Assembly (NCBI GenBank): GCA_900318815.1
Contig: ONMA01000015.1
Coordinates: 1-61,007, forward strand
Origin: an uncultured Prevotellaceae bacterium
GTDB lineage: Bacteria; Bacteroidota; Bacteroidia; Bacteroidales; Bacteroidaceae
Direction: 5' to 3'
DNA length: 61,007 nt
Shown in pieces: positions 8,418 to 17,916 of this stretch. Under the pieces are notes generated by a model that was not told the origin of the DNA, did no database searches, and saw only the letters and a program-made list of their open reading frames with translations. Numbering within the stretch: the first letter of the stretch is position 1; the number at the start of each line of letters is the position of its first letter. The translations under genes were made by a program, and so were the position numbers.

Positions 8418-9608
8418 ATGAAAGAACTGGAACTGAAGTACGGGTGCAACCCGAACCAGAAGCCGTCGCGCATCCTGATGCACGACGGATCGGAACTGCC
8501 CATCGAGGTGCTCAATGGCCGTCCCGGCTACATCAACTTCCTCGACGCGCTGAACGCCTGGCAGTTGGTGAAAGAGCTGAAAGCCGCAACGGGCATGGCC
8601 GCTGCCGCCTCGTTCAAGCACGTGAGCCCTGCCGGTGCCGCCGTGGGCCTGCCGCTGAGCGACACGCTGAAGAAGATCTATTTCGTGGATGACATCGAGG
8701 GACTCGACGACTCGCCCATTGCCCAGGCCTACGCCCGTGCCCGCGGTGCCGACCGCATGTCGAGCTACGGCGACTTCGTGGCCCTGAGCGACACCTGCGA
8801 CAAGACCACGGCCCTGATCCTGAAGCGCGAGGTGAGCGACGGCGTCATTGCCCCCGACTACACCGACGAGGCCCTGCAGATTCTGCGCGAGAAGCGCAAG
8901 GGCACGTACAACGTCATCAAGATGGATGCTAACTACCGCCCCGACCCCGTGGAGCGCAAGCAGGTGTTCGGCGTGACCTTCGAGCAGGGCCGCAACGAGA
9001 TCAAGCTCGACGACCCCAAGCTGTTCGAGAACATCCCCACGCAGAACAAGACGTTCACCCCCGAGGCCATGCGCGACCTGATTATCGCCCTCATCACGCT
9101 GAAGTACACGCAGTCGAACTCGGTGTGCTACGTGAAGGACGGACAGGCCATCGGCATAGGCGCCGGACAGCAGAGCCGCATCCACTGCACCCGCCTGGCC
9201 GGACAGAAGGCCGACATCTGGTGGCTGCGCCAGCACCCGAAGGTGATGGCACTGCCCTTCAAGGAGGGCATACGCCGTGCCGACCGCGACAACACCATCG
9301 ACGTATATATCTCTGAGGACGAGCACGACGACGTGCTGCGCGACGGACAGTGGCAGCAGTTCTTCACCCGCCAGCCCGAGGTGCTCACGCTGGCCGAGAA
9401 GAAGGAATGGATTGCCAAGAACACCCGCGTGGCCCTGGGCAGCGACGCCTTCTTCCCCTTCGGCGACAACATTGAGCGTGCCCACAAGAGCGGCGTGGAG
9501 TTCATTGCCCAGGCCGGAGGCTCCGTGCGCGACGACCACGTCATCATGACCTGCGACAAGTATGGCATCGCCATGGCGTTCACGGGCGTGCGCCTGTTCC
9601 ATCACTAA
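8418..9608 (+). CDS. Stand-alone AICAR transformylase (PurH C-terminal domain)
   Basis: A 396-residue protein matching the AICAR formyltransferase half of PurH, which transfers a formyl group from 10-formyl-THF to AICAR in the penultimate step of IMP synthesis. Motifs seen: KYGCNPNQKPS at the N-terminus, AASFKHVSPAGAAVG (about 56-70, the conserved Lys-His catalytic segment), YTQSNSVCYVKDGQAIGIGAGQQSR (about 232-256), and FFPFGDNIERAHKSGV near the end. The IMP cyclohydrolase domain of normal bifunctional PurH (about 510 residues) is absent, not truncated: the frame starts cleanly. The cyclohydrolase step must be encoded elsewhere. A TAACTTTG box at 8379-8386 may be its promoter. Confidence 0.92.
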   Translation: MKELELKYGCNPNQKPSRILMHDGSELPIEVLNGRPGYINFLDALNAWQLVKELKAATGMAAAASFKHVSPAGAAVGLPLSDTLKKIYFVDDIEGLDDSPIAQAYARARGADRMSSYGDFVALSDTCDKTTALILKREVSDGVIAPDYTDEALQILREKRKGTYNVIKMDANYRPDPVERKQVFGVTFEQGRNEIKLDDPKLFENIPTQNKTFTPEAMRDLIIALITLKYTQSNSVCYVKDGQAIGIGAGQQSRIHCTRLAGQKADIWWLRQHPKVMALPFKEGIRRADRDNTIDVYISEDEHDDVLRDGQWQQFFTRQPEVLTLAEKKEWIAKNTRVALGSDAFFPFGDNIERAHKSGVEFIAQAGGSVRDDHVIMTCDKYGIAMAFTGVRLFHH

Positions 9609-9621
9609 AAATATAACAAAT

Positions 9622-9702
9622 ACAACTTAAACAGCACAAACAACAATGACAACTCCGGCTCTGCCGGTATGCGGCAACAGCTGTCTGTGTTGTTTAAGTT
9701 GT
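9622..9702. repeat. Long inverted repeat / hairpin after the AICAR transformylase gene
   Basis: A 17-nt arm at 9622-9638 pairs with 9686-9702 with a single mismatch, enclosing a smaller CCGG-CTCTG-CCGG hairpin. It lies between two plus-strand genes and has no U-run, so it may be a processing or stability element, or a weak terminator. Confidence 0.6.
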
Positions 9703-9716
9703 CTTCAAGAAGCATT

Positions 9717-9905
9717 ATGGAAGACGATTTTCAGAACATTCTCATGAATGGCATCAACTTCGGACGGGGCGGCGAACGCAAGGACCCGAACGAAGGAAAG
9801 GTGAAGACCAAGGCCAAGAAGAAACAATACATCACCGGGGCACACGGCAGCGGCTCGGCCAAACAGAAGGCGAAGTACCGCGAGCAAAGGGCAAAACGCC
9901 GATAA
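9717..9905 (+). CDS. Small basic protein of unknown function
   Basis: A 62-residue protein beginning MEDDFQNILMNGINFGRGG and ending in a Lys/Arg-rich tail (KQKAKYREQRAKRR). I prefer the ATG at 9717 because the longer frame reads through the hairpin at 9622-9702. There is no signal peptide. The basic tail suggests nucleic acid or ribosome contact, but no family is recognised. It sits 35 nt before the galactanase gene, without evident functional link. It could be noncoding. Confidence 0.5.
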   Translation: MEDDFQNILMNGINFGRGGERKDPNEGKVKTKAKKKQYITGAHGSGSAKQKAKYREQRAKRR

Positions 9906-9940
9906 AAACAGACACTAACAAAACACTAATCTCTACTAAA

Positions 9941-11197
9941 ATGAAGAAAAAACTCTTTTTACTACTACTGGCTTTCTGCGTGGTAAGCACCTTTGCCGCA
10001 TGTGGTGGCGACGACGACGAGCCCACACCTGTCAAGCCCAACACGAACACGGAACAAACCGACACCACAAAACAGGAGCCAAAAGATCCCACTCCTCCCG
10101 ACACGCCCACTACCCCCGACACACCAAATCCCCCCGTGAGTGAGAGCCGTTTCGTGGGCGGCGACATCTCTATGCTCAGCGAGTACGAGGCACAGCATGC
10201 ACAATACCTCGACAAGGACGGCAAGGCCACGGGCGACATGCTGGCCTGGCTGAAGCAACAGGGATGGAACACCATGCGCGTGCGCTTGTTCGTAGACCCT
10301 TCGAAGGACAATGACAAATGTGTCATACAGAATCTTGACTATGTCAGGCAACTGGGCAAACGCATCAAGGATGCCGGCCTGCAGCTGCTACTCGACTTCC
10401 ACTACAGCGACACGTGGGCCGACCCCGGCAAACAATGGACACCCGATGCCTGGAAGTCGATGACCAACGACCAGCTCTACACCCAGATTTATGACTATAC
10501 GAAGGACTGCCTGCAGCAGATGGTGGCCGCTGGCGCCACGCCCGACTTCATCCAGACGGGCAACGAGATCAGCTACGGCATGATGTGGGGCACGAAGGCC
10601 GAAACCGAGAAAAACCAGGTCAACCGCTGCTACACCAACAGCCCGGCGGCCAACTGGACGCGCTTCACCACCCTGCTCAGGCAAGCGGGCAAGGCCTGCC
10701 GCGAGGTGTGCCCCAACGCCCAGATCATCATCCACAGCGAACGGGTAGCCGCACCCGACGTACTCACCGACTTTTTCGACCGCCTAAAGACGGCTGCCGT
10801 GGACTACGACATCATCGGACTGAGCTACTACTCCTATTTCCACGGCTCCATGAACCAGCTTGAGACCGCACTCCAACAGCTTGAGGCAAAGAACTATGGC
10901 AAGCCGATACAAATCGTAGAGACGGGCTACCCCTCGCAATATGAGATAGGCGGCACCACCTATAACTATACGTCACTATACCCCTACACCGCCGAGGGAC
11001 AGCGCAAATTCATCGCCGACCTCATCGACTTGCTGAAGAAGCACACGCTGGTCAACGGACTGTCGTGGTGGTATCCCGAGGCCAACGCCAAGGGCTGCAC
11101 AGGTGCGCTGAAGGAAGGCTGGTACAATGCCGGACTCTTCGACAACAACACAGGCCGCGCCCTACCCGCCCTCTACGAACTGAAGAACTTCAGATAA
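9941..11197 (+). CDS. GH53 endo-beta-1,4-galactanase, lipoprotein
   Basis: A 418-residue lipoprotein: signal peptide with lipobox TFAAC followed by an acidic GGDDDE segment typical of surface-exposed Bacteroidota lipoproteins, a Thr/Pro/Asp linker (about 28-70), then a complete GH53 (beta/alpha)8 domain. The acid/base glutamate is in TGNEIS (about E209) and the nucleophile in IQIVETGYPS (about E327); RVRLFVDP and LLLDFHYSDTWADPGKQ are characteristic GH53 segments. Family members cleave beta-1,4-galactan side chains of pectin (type I arabinogalactan). The next gene, 42 nt on, encodes another secreted protein, probably its partner. No SusC/D pair is in the window. Confidence 0.92.
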   Translation: MKKKLFLLLLAFCVVSTFAACGGDDDEPTPVKPNTNTEQTDTTKQEPKDPTPPDTPTTPDTPNPPVSESRFVGGDISMLSEYEAQHAQYLDKDGKATGDMLAWLKQQGWNTMRVRLFVDPSKDNDKCVIQNLDYVRQLGKRIKDAGLQLLLDFHYSDTWADPGKQWTPDAWKSMTNDQLYTQIYDYTKDCLQQMVAAGATPDFIQTGNEISYGMMWGTKAETEKNQVNRCYTNSPAANWTRFTTLLRQAGKACREVCPNAQIIIHSERVAAPDVLTDFFDRLKTAAVDYDIIGLSYYSYFHGSMNQLETALQQLEAKNYGKPIQIVETGYPSQYEIGGTTYNYTSLYPYTAEGQRKFIADLIDLLKKHTLVNGLSWWYPEANAKGCTGALKEGWYNAGLFDNNTGRALPALYELKNFR

Positions 11198-11239
11198 TTT
11201 TCAATCCATCTTTTTATAACTCACTAAACTACAAAACTT

Positions 11240-13924
11240 ATGAAAAAACTGTTTACACTCAGCATGCTCTTCGTGCTCGTAGCCACGCTGGCACAGGCAC
11301 AGGGCTATCGCAAATGGGATTTCACCAACTGGAGTGCCGCAACCGTGGCCAACCTGGCCGAGGAAGCTACCAAGGGCGTAACCGGCGGAGCCTGGTCGGA
11401 CGTGGAAAAGGCCGACGGCTCTAACCCGCAACCAGGCAACTGCTACTGGTCGTATGCCGAGAACCTCATCGACGGCGAACTGGCAGCCAACGGCTCGGTC
11501 ATCCCCGAGACTGCCGGCCTGCAGTTCAACCCGTCCTACACATCGCGCCGTTCGCTGGCCATCGCCGTGAACTATCCTTCCACCTCATTAGGCGAATATG
11601 CCGGACCGCAGTACCTGTGGCTTGGCGGCGGCAACGCCAAGAGTGCCAGTGCCCGCCTCTACTGCTTCATCATTCCCAAGGTGCGCGTAGGCCAGAAAAT
11701 CAGCATCACCGCCGAGTCGCACAAGCCCAGTGACTCACGCGGCGTAAGCCTCTTTGCCGGCGAATGCACCAACGATGCCCTGAAGATTGGCGAATCGTTC
11801 ACCCCCACCGCACTGGATACCTACACCTGGGAAGAGGGCTGGACGCTGCCCGAGGGTGCCACGACTAATGCCGACGGCACCGTGGACATCCAAGTCTACA
11901 ATACCAATGGCTGCCACCTCTATAGCATCGAGGTGGGCGACAACTCGCAGAAGTCAAAGGTGGCCTACCTCTACAACGGCTCCATCGAGGCCGAGACCGG
12001 CTATGCAGCCATCAGCGGCAGCGAGCTGTACACCGTAGAGCCTGTCGAGGCCACGGGTATCCTCGCCCAGGATGCTGTCTCGGCTTACGACGCCATTGTC
12101 ATCAGCCCGTCGCTGACCAATGCCGAGGCCATTGCCTCGCTGAAGGACATCCGTCCCTTCGTTCCCGTGCTGAACCTGAACCCCGCCCTCTACGAGGCAT
12201 GGGGCATGGGCACCACCGCCGACTCGGAGACTCCGTATGCCGACGTGACGACTACCGCAGGCAACGCCCTGTTCCGCGGACTCGACGTGATTGAGGGCGA
12301 CGGCCTGCTCGGACTGGAACTGACCGAGAGCTCGTATCAGGCCGTCACGCTGGCAGGTCTCTTTGCCAGCGACCAGGTGCTGGCCACCGTCATGGGCAGC
12401 GAGGCTGTTGCCATCCACGCCCATAACATGACCCACAACGGCTACCTCTACATCCCCGCCTTCGACAAGGTGCCTGCCATCTTAGACAATGCCCTCGCAC
12501 AGCTCATCAACTCGAAGGCTGCTGTAGGCCCGGCCCCGAAGCCCTCGTTCTCGCTCAGCTACAAGAACATGCAGACCTTGGTCACCATCAAGAGCGGCGT
12601 GCCCGGTGCCGAGATCTTCTACACCCTCGACGGCTCTGACCCCACCGCCAGCAGCACCCGCTATACGGAGCCCATCAGCATCACCGATGCCAACGTCACC
12701 GTGAAGGCCGTGGCCCAGGGCGAAGGCTACCTGCTGAGCGATGTGGCCGAGCAACTGATTGACCTGAAGCAGCAGGCTCCCATGCCCACTATCAGCGTGG
12801 AGCAGAACGGCAATTTCAGCATCGTCACGCTGGCCAGCAATGCCGAGGACGTGAACATCTACTACAACTATGAGGCTTCGACCGACAGCACCAAGTCGTC
12901 GAAGTACACGGGTCCCATCACCCTGATGACCCAGAAGACCATCACCGCCTTTGCCGCCAGCAGCGTGCTCGTTGCTTCGGAGCCGGCCCAGCAGGAGGTG
13001 GCCATCCAGACACCGCTCGTGTTCACCGAGACCCTGGCCCACATGGATGCCGCCAAGGATCCCTACTACAGCCTGCTCTACGATGCCGAGGAGAAGCCCA
13101 ACGGCGACTCGAACTCGAAGGTGGCCTACTTCTTCAGCTGGGGTAAGTCGAAGACGGCCTATTCCTACTATGACACCGCTGCCGAGCCTACCATCACCAC
13201 CGATCCCGAGACGGGCGACGAGATTGCCACCTACCCGCTGAATCCCGAGGAGAAGTTCGACTTCCAGAACGGCTGGGCAGTACGTTCGCGCGGCCAGGTC
13301 ATCTGCACCGAGATTACCATCAAGCCGGGCAAGGACGTGGGCGTAGGCTCTTCCTACAACCCCGCCACGGTCGACGAGTTCGAACTGCAGGAGCAATATC
13401 CCGTCACCGACTTCTACGTGAACCTGAGCGAGTGGAACACCAGCACCGACCCGCGTAGTGCCATGATCTACACCACGAAGAAGTTCAAGGGTCCCTTCGC
13501 CATCGTCTCCTATATCTCTAACGGCAACAGCGGCACAGGCCCCATGTGCGTGTTTGAGACGGGCAGCGACATCGACGGCGACGCCGTGCTGACGGAGTGG
13601 AACCAGATTGGCGACACCTGCGTGCTGAACAAGGGGCAGCGCCTCTACCAGAAGTTCGTGCGCGTCTATACGGGCACCGACGAGGTCTATGTGCGTACCC
13701 GCATCGCCAATGGCGGCTCGAAGGCCGGCTACTACGACATCTACATCCTCGGCATCGACCCGTCTTCCTTCATCGACGGTATTGAGGAAGTGGCCGAGAA
13801 GCAGCACGCCGCTGACAGCAAGAGCATCTACAGCCTCAGCGGCATGCGCCAGAGCAACACGCAGCGCGGCCTGAACATCATCGTCAATGCCGACGGAAGC
13901 GTGCGCAAGGTGTTAGTGAAGTAA
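11240..13924 (+). CDS. Large secreted protein with chitobiase-C-like Ig domains and sorting-type tail
   Basis: An 894-residue protein with a signal peptide (ending LAQAQ). Residues about 20-230 form a beta-rich region opening with WDFTNWS, a pattern common in Prevotella secreted proteins. Two domains resembling the chitobiase/hexosaminidase C-terminal fold follow (about 430-505, with GAEIFYTLDGSDPT and VTVKAVA; about 512-595). The last ~80 residues end in YSLSGMRQ...GLNIIVNADGSVRKVLVK, like Bacteroidota C-terminal sorting tails. No catalytic domain is recognised. Its position 42 nt after the GH53 galactanase suggests a galactan-binding or associated surface role (inference). Confidence 0.75.
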   Translation: MKKLFTLSMLFVLVATLAQAQGYRKWDFTNWSAATVANLAEEATKGVTGGAWSDVEKADGSNPQPGNCYWSYAENLIDGELAANGSVIPETAGLQFNPSYTSRRSLAIAVNYPSTSLGEYAGPQYLWLGGGNAKSASARLYCFIIPKVRVGQKISITAESHKPSDSRGVSLFAGECTNDALKIGESFTPTALDTYTWEEGWTLPEGATTNADGTVDIQVYNTNGCHLYSIEVGDNSQKSKVAYLYNGSIEAETGYAAISGSELYTVEPVEATGILAQDAVSAYDAIVISPSLTNAEAIASLKDIRPFVPVLNLNPALYEAWGMGTTADSETPYADVTTTAGNALFRGLDVIEGDGLLGLELTESSYQAVTLAGLFASDQVLATVMGSEAVAIHAHNMTHNGYLYIPAFDKVPAILDNALAQLINSKAAVGPAPKPSFSLSYKNMQTLVTIKSGVPGAEIFYTLDGSDPTASSTRYTEPISITDANVTVKAVAQGEGYLLSDVAEQLIDLKQQAPMPTISVEQNGNFSIVTLASNAEDVNIYYNYEASTDSTKSSKYTGPITLMTQKTITAFAASSVLVASEPAQQEVAIQTPLVFTETLAHMDAAKDPYYSLLYDAEEKPNGDSNSKVAYFFSWGKSKTAYSYYDTAAEPTITTDPETGDEIATYPLNPEEKFDFQNGWAVRSRGQVICTEITIKPGKDVGVGSSYNPATVDEFELQEQYPVTDFYVNLSEWNTSTDPRSAMIYTTKKFKGPFAIVSYISNGNSGTGPMCVFETGSDIDGDAVLTEWNQIGDTCVLNKGQRLYQKFVRVYTGTDEVYVRTRIANGGSKAGYYDIYILGIDPSSFIDGIEEVAEKQHAADSKSIYSLSGMRQSNTQRGLNIIVNADGSVRKVLVK

Positions 13925-13930
13925 CATTCT

Positions 13931-13996
13931 AAAAACAAGAAAAAACCAAATAAAACCACCGTTCTTCTTGGTTTTATTTGGTTTTTTCTTGTTTTA
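13931..13996. terminator. Bidirectional terminator between convergent genes
   Basis: A 26-bp perfect inverted repeat (arms about 13932-13957 and 13970-13995, rich in A on one side and T on the other) with a 12-nt loop separates the convergent genes ending at 13924 and 14023. The A/T-rich arms give U-rich 3' ends in both directions. Confidence 0.85.
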
Positions 13997-14022
13997 TCTG
14001 GTTTTCTGTCAGACGCGAAGCG

Positions 14023-15462
14023 TTAGAAGCGCAGCGGCTTGCCGCGATAGAACTGTATGAGGGCGGTCTGATAGAGATATTCGTAACGAGCCTGGGTGAA
14101 GTCGCTCTCAGACTTCAGCATGCTGGTGCGAGCCTCGTTGAACTCGGTCGACGTGGCCTTTCCCACCTCATACTTGGCCTGCATCAGTCGGAAGGCCTCC
14201 CTGCTGCTCTGCAGGGCTTCCTTGCTGCTAAACAGTTTCTGCTGGGCAGTCACGGTGTTATAATAGGCCGTCTGAATCTCCTTGTAGAGCTGTTTCTTCG
14301 TGTTGTCGAGCGACAGCTGCTGATTCTCGCGGTCAATCTTCGCACTGCGGATGCTGTTACGCACGGAGAAGCGGTTGAAGATGGGGATGCTGAGGTTGAA
14401 GCCTAAGTACTGGCTGAAGTTGTTCTTCAGCTGCTTGCCAAAGGCATCGGCCTGGAAGCCCGAGGTCTTGTAGTAGTTACTGCCCAGGCCGGCACTGAAC
14501 GAGAGCTGCGGATAGAGTGCGCTGCGGGCAATGGCAATGCTGGCCTCCGAACCCTTCAGTCGCAACTGCTCTGCCTGAATCTCCGGGCGCAAGCCGAGCG
14601 CCTCGGCATAGATGGCATCGGGCGAAGGGATGGGACACGAGTCTACGGAAGGGGATGAAGGCAGGATATTACCTCCGGCTTTCAAGCTGTCCACGCCCCC
14701 CCGGGCGATGCAGAAGCCTTCAGGACTCTCCAGTTCCAGCAACTGACTCAGCGAGAGCAGGGCCAGCCGGGTATTGCCATCGGCCTGCGTGGCAGTGAGC
14801 TGGCTCTGGGCCAGGGCCGAACGCTGCTGCACCACCTGAGCCTCGCTGGCACGCCCCACATCGAACATCACCTCGAGGCGATGCAACTGAGCCGAATCGA
14901 TGGCTACCTGACGGCTGGCCACATCGGCAATCTCCATGTCGAAGAGCACCTGCACGTACTGCTGGGCCACCTGCACACGGATGTCGTTGCGGGCTTTCTC
15001 CAGGTCCTGCGTGGCGGCTTCGAGGTTCAGCCGATTCAGCTCGATGGTCTTGGGCAGACGGTTGCCCGTGAGCAAGGGAACGCTGGTGCCTAAAGAGAAC
15101 GAGGTCGACGAGGTGTTGGTGTTGGTATAGGTGTTCTCGGCAGTGAGACCGCGGCCAAAAGAGAAGTTCTGCCCCACCGAGGCGTTCAGGTCGGGCAGAC
15201 GGCTGTTGCGGGCCGTAGAGAGCTGGATGGCCTGCTGACGGGTCAGGTTCTCGCGCTGGCGAATGACGATGTTGTGGGTCACGGCATGGTCGATGCACTG
15301 CTCCAGCGTCCAGGGCTGCTGGGCACGGACGGGAACGGCGGGGAGGGAAGCAAGGGCCAGCGCAAGGGCGGGGGCGAGGGCGCGAGCCAGCGCGGGGGCG
15401 AACGAGGGAGCTACGGCAGAGCCGTAGCCTACGAGGAAGGAGGGGATGGGTTTCATCTTCAT
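14023..15462 (-). CDS. TolC-family outer membrane efflux channel
   Basis: A 479-residue outer membrane factor that would give the export system its channel across the outer membrane. After an Ala/Leu/Pro-rich signal region ending VRAQQ, WTLEQCIDHAVTHNIVIRQRE is the typical TolC-family start; the remainder has the long helical coiled segments and duplicated halves (LRPEIQAEQLRLKGSEASIAIARSAL opening the second half). The first ~45 residues are unusually rich in repeated APALALAL codons, and the true start could be slightly downstream. It is the last gene of the five-gene operon, 11 nt after the adaptor gene. Confidence 0.9.
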   Translation of the reverse strand: MKMKPIPSFLVGYGSAVAPSFAPALARALAPALALALASLPAVPVRAQQPWTLEQCIDHAVTHNIVIRQRENLTRQQAIQLSTARNSRLPDLNASVGQNFSFGRGLTAENTYTNTNTSSTSFSLGTSVPLLTGNRLPKTIELNRLNLEAATQDLEKARNDIRVQVAQQYVQVLFDMEIADVASRQVAIDSAQLHRLEVMFDVGRASEAQVVQQRSALAQSQLTATQADGNTRLALLSLSQLLELESPEGFCIARGGVDSLKAGGNILPSSPSVDSCPIPSPDAIYAEALGLRPEIQAEQLRLKGSEASIAIARSALYPQLSFSAGLGSNYYKTSGFQADAFGKQLKNNFSQYLGFNLSIPIFNRFSVRNSIRSAKIDRENQQLSLDNTKKQLYKEIQTAYYNTVTAQQKLFSSKEALQSSREAFRLMQAKYEVGKATSTEFNEARTSMLKSESDFTQARYEYLYQTALIQFYRGKPLRF

Positions 15463-15473
15463 CTTGACGGGGT

Positions 15474-16628
15474 TTAGTCGTTGTTGTCGTCGGTAATGAC
15501 CTGCGGGCCACGCACCTTGTCCTGGAGCGTGATGCCCTTCTTGATCTCAATGCTCACGCCGTCGCTCAGGCCCGTAGTCACGGCCACCCGCTCGTACTGG
15601 CGTTCCTTCTCCTTACCTTTTATTATATAGACAAACGTCGAGTCGCCACTGAACTCAATGGCACTCTCGGGCACGCAGAGGGTCTGCTTCACCTCATCGA
15701 GCACGATTTCGGCATTAGCCGAGAAACCGGCACGGATGGCACTCGACTGGGCGAGGACTGCGGGGTTGTCGGCATCCTTTTCCTTGAGCGAGGCCAGGCG
15801 CACGGCAGCCTTGATTTCAAACTGGTTGGCACCATTCGTCTGCGTGGCCTTCGGCGAGATGTATTCCAGCGTGGCATCGAACGAAAGGTTCTGCAAGGCT
15901 CCGATGGTGAGTTTCATGGACATGCCTTCCGAAAGCCTGCCCACCTCGGTCTCGTCGATGTTGCCACGGAAGATGAGGTCTTCCATGTTGGCCACGGTGG
16001 CAATGGTGGTACCGTCGTTGAAGGTGTTGGAGTTGATGACCGAGTTACCCACCTTCACGGGGATGTCGAGAATGACGCCGCTGATGGTGGAGCGGATGAG
16101 GGTTGAGGAGGCCGAGGCATTCGACTTGCTCACACCGTCGCGCACTACCTGCAAGGCATCGTCGGCAGCCGACTTCTCCTCGCGAGCCTGACGCAGTTGC
16201 TGGCGGGCCTTCTCAAACTCCTCGTCGCTCACAAGCTTCTGCTCGTGCAGTTCCTTCGAGCGGTTGAAGTCGGTCTCCACCTGGCGCAGGTTAATCTCCG
16301 AGAGGCGCACACGGCTCTCAGCCGAGGAGAGCTGGCTCATGTCGGGGATGACCTTCACCTTGGCAATGACCTCGCCGGCAGTAACGGTCTGTCCCGGCTC
16401 CTTCATCAACTCGGCTATGATACCGCTAATCTGCGGCTTCACGTTCACCTCGTTGCGCGGCTCAATGGTGCCGGTGATGATGGTGGTCTTCTGGATGTCC
16501 TTCACTTCGGGTGTTAGCTCCGAGTAGACAATCTCCTTGGGCTGGCTTTTCTGCCAGAGGAACACAAAGGTTCCGATGAAAATCAGCGCCACGATGGCGG
16601 CAATGATGAGCTTGATGTATTTTTTCAT
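15474..16628 (-). CDS. MacA-like periplasmic adaptor (HlyD family)
   Basis: A 384-residue membrane fusion protein: an N-terminal anchor (about residues 5-25), a lipoyl-like half with VKPQISGIIAELMKEPGQTVTAGEVIAKV (about 62-92), a helical hairpin (about 95-170), then beta-barrel and membrane-proximal domains with LCVPESAIEF. In MacAB-TolC systems this protein bridges the inner-membrane ABC transporter and the TolC channel. It lies between the second permease and the TolC gene, confirming the tripartite layout. Confidence 0.9.
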   Translation of the reverse strand: MKKYIKLIIAAIVALIFIGTFVFLWQKSQPKEIVYSELTPEVKDIQKTTIITGTIEPRNEVNVKPQISGIIAELMKEPGQTVTAGEVIAKVKVIPDMSQLSSAESRVRLSEINLRQVETDFNRSKELHEQKLVSDEEFEKARQQLRQAREEKSAADDALQVVRDGVSKSNASASSTLIRSTISGVILDIPVKVGNSVINSNTFNDGTTIATVANMEDLIFRGNIDETEVGRLSEGMSMKLTIGALQNLSFDATLEYISPKATQTNGANQFEIKAAVRLASLKEKDADNPAVLAQSSAIRAGFSANAEIVLDEVKQTLCVPESAIEFSGDSTFVYIIKGKEKERQYERVAVTTGLSDGVSIEIKKGITLQDKVRGPQVITDDNND

Positions 16629-16669
16629 GACTGTTGGAATTTACTATGATTGGTTGGGATTAAGAAGCA

Positions 16670-17914
16670 TTATTCATCGCGCATGGCATCGACGGGCTTG
16701 ATGGCCATGGCACGGGCAGCGGGTGCGAGTCCGGCCAGGACACCCATCGCGGCAATGACGGCGGCGCAGAACAGGGCCGTCCAGAAGCCCACCTGGAAGT
16801 GGGCCTGAAGTATGCCGTCCTCGGTATTGGCCAGTTCGAGCATCTGCAAAACGGCCACCGCCAGCAATATGCCGCTCATACCGGCCACGAGCGTCAGCAC
16901 AATGCTCTCGGAGATAATCTGCGACAAGATCATGCGGGGCGTGGCTCCGATGGCCCGGCGTATGCCTATCTCGGTAGTACGCTCGCGCACGGTGACCATC
17001 ATGATATTGCTCACGCCGATGGCCCCGGCCAGCAGGGTGCCAAGTCCCACGAGCCAGATCAGGAAGTTGACGCCCCGGAACATATTGTCTAACAGTTGGA
17101 ACAGCACCTCGGTGTTGAACACCATGATGCCTTTCTCGTCCTTCGGGTCGATGGTATGTGCGCGCCCGATGACGTCTCGCATCTTCGGTGCTAAGGTACT
17201 CATGATGACGCCGGGCCGCCCCGTCACGGCTATCATGTCGACGGCATTGCCCCGCTGGTAGGCCTGCTGCATCAGCGTAATGGGAATAGTGACCGTCGTG
17301 CCCTTCTCGCCAAACGATATGCCCTCGGACATGTTGTAGTCAACGCCCACGATATGGTAGTAAATGCCGTCGATACGGATGCTCTTGCCGCAGGGGTCGC
17401 CGCCGCCGGGGAAGAGGTTCTTGTAGACTTTCTTTCCGATGACGCACACTTTGCGCCGCTGGGCCATGTCCATCTCGTTAAGGAAACGGCCATAGTACAT
17501 CTTCGGCTTGTTGATGTACTGGTAGTCGGGGGTGGTTCCCTGAGCCGTTATCGAGGATTTGCGGTCGCCATAGACGGCCGTGCCGCCGTTCGAGGCCAGC
17601 ATGGGTGCCACGACGTCGAGTTCGGGCACTTGCTGCTTCAGCCGCTCCACGTCCTGATAGACCATGTACCAGTAGCGTCCCTTGCGGAAGCCCTTGTAGG
17701 CCTTGGTCGTGGGCTGCGCCCATACCATCGACGAGTTGGTGGCGAAGCCCTCAAAGTTCTCGTTGAGCAATTGCTTCACGCCCTGCCCGCCCCCCATCAG
17801 GGCCACGAGCATAAACACGCCCCAGAACACGCCGAAACCGGTGAGGAAGCTCCTGCTCTTGTTCCTCGTCAGCGTGTCGATAATCTCGCGGTAGGTATCT
17901 AAGTCTATTCTCAT
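16670..17914 (-). CDS. MacB-like ABC transporter permease (second copy)
   Basis: A 414-residue FtsX/MacB-type permease: an N-terminal cytoplasmic segment with the first membrane helix (FLTGFGVFWGVFMLVALMG), a ~240-residue periplasmic domain (MacB_PCD type), then three C-terminal helices with the signature VRERTTEIGIRRAIGATPRMIL. It begins 2 nt after the stop of the upstream permease gene, so the two are translationally linked and probably form a heterodimer. In canonical MacB the ATPase is fused; here it is separate. Confidence 0.9.
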   Translation of the reverse strand: MRIDLDTYREIIDTLTRNKSRSFLTGFGVFWGVFMLVALMGGGQGVKQLLNENFEGFATNSSMVWAQPTTKAYKGFRKGRYWYMVYQDVERLKQQVPELDVVAPMLASNGGTAVYGDRKSSITAQGTTPDYQYINKPKMYYGRFLNEMDMAQRRKVCVIGKKVYKNLFPGGGDPCGKSIRIDGIYYHIVGVDYNMSEGISFGEKGTTVTIPITLMQQAYQRGNAVDMIAVTGRPGVIMSTLAPKMRDVIGRAHTIDPKDEKGIMVFNTEVLFQLLDNMFRGVNFLIWLVGLGTLLAGAIGVSNIMMVTVRERTTEIGIRRAIGATPRMILSQIISESIVLTLVAGMSGILLAVAVLQMLELANTEDGILQAHFQVGFWTALFCAAVIAAMGVLAGLAPAARAMAIKPVDAMRDE

Positions 17915-17916
17915 CT

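Noticed and set aside
8406-9605. A 399-codon antisense frame over the AICAR transformylase gene
   Set aside because: Sense strand encodes a full, well-conserved enzyme; the antisense product is Leu/Val/Ala/Gly-rich without motifs.
12482-13807. A 441-codon antisense frame over the secreted 894-residue protein
   Set aside because: Codon shadow; the sense protein has signal peptide, domains and tail.
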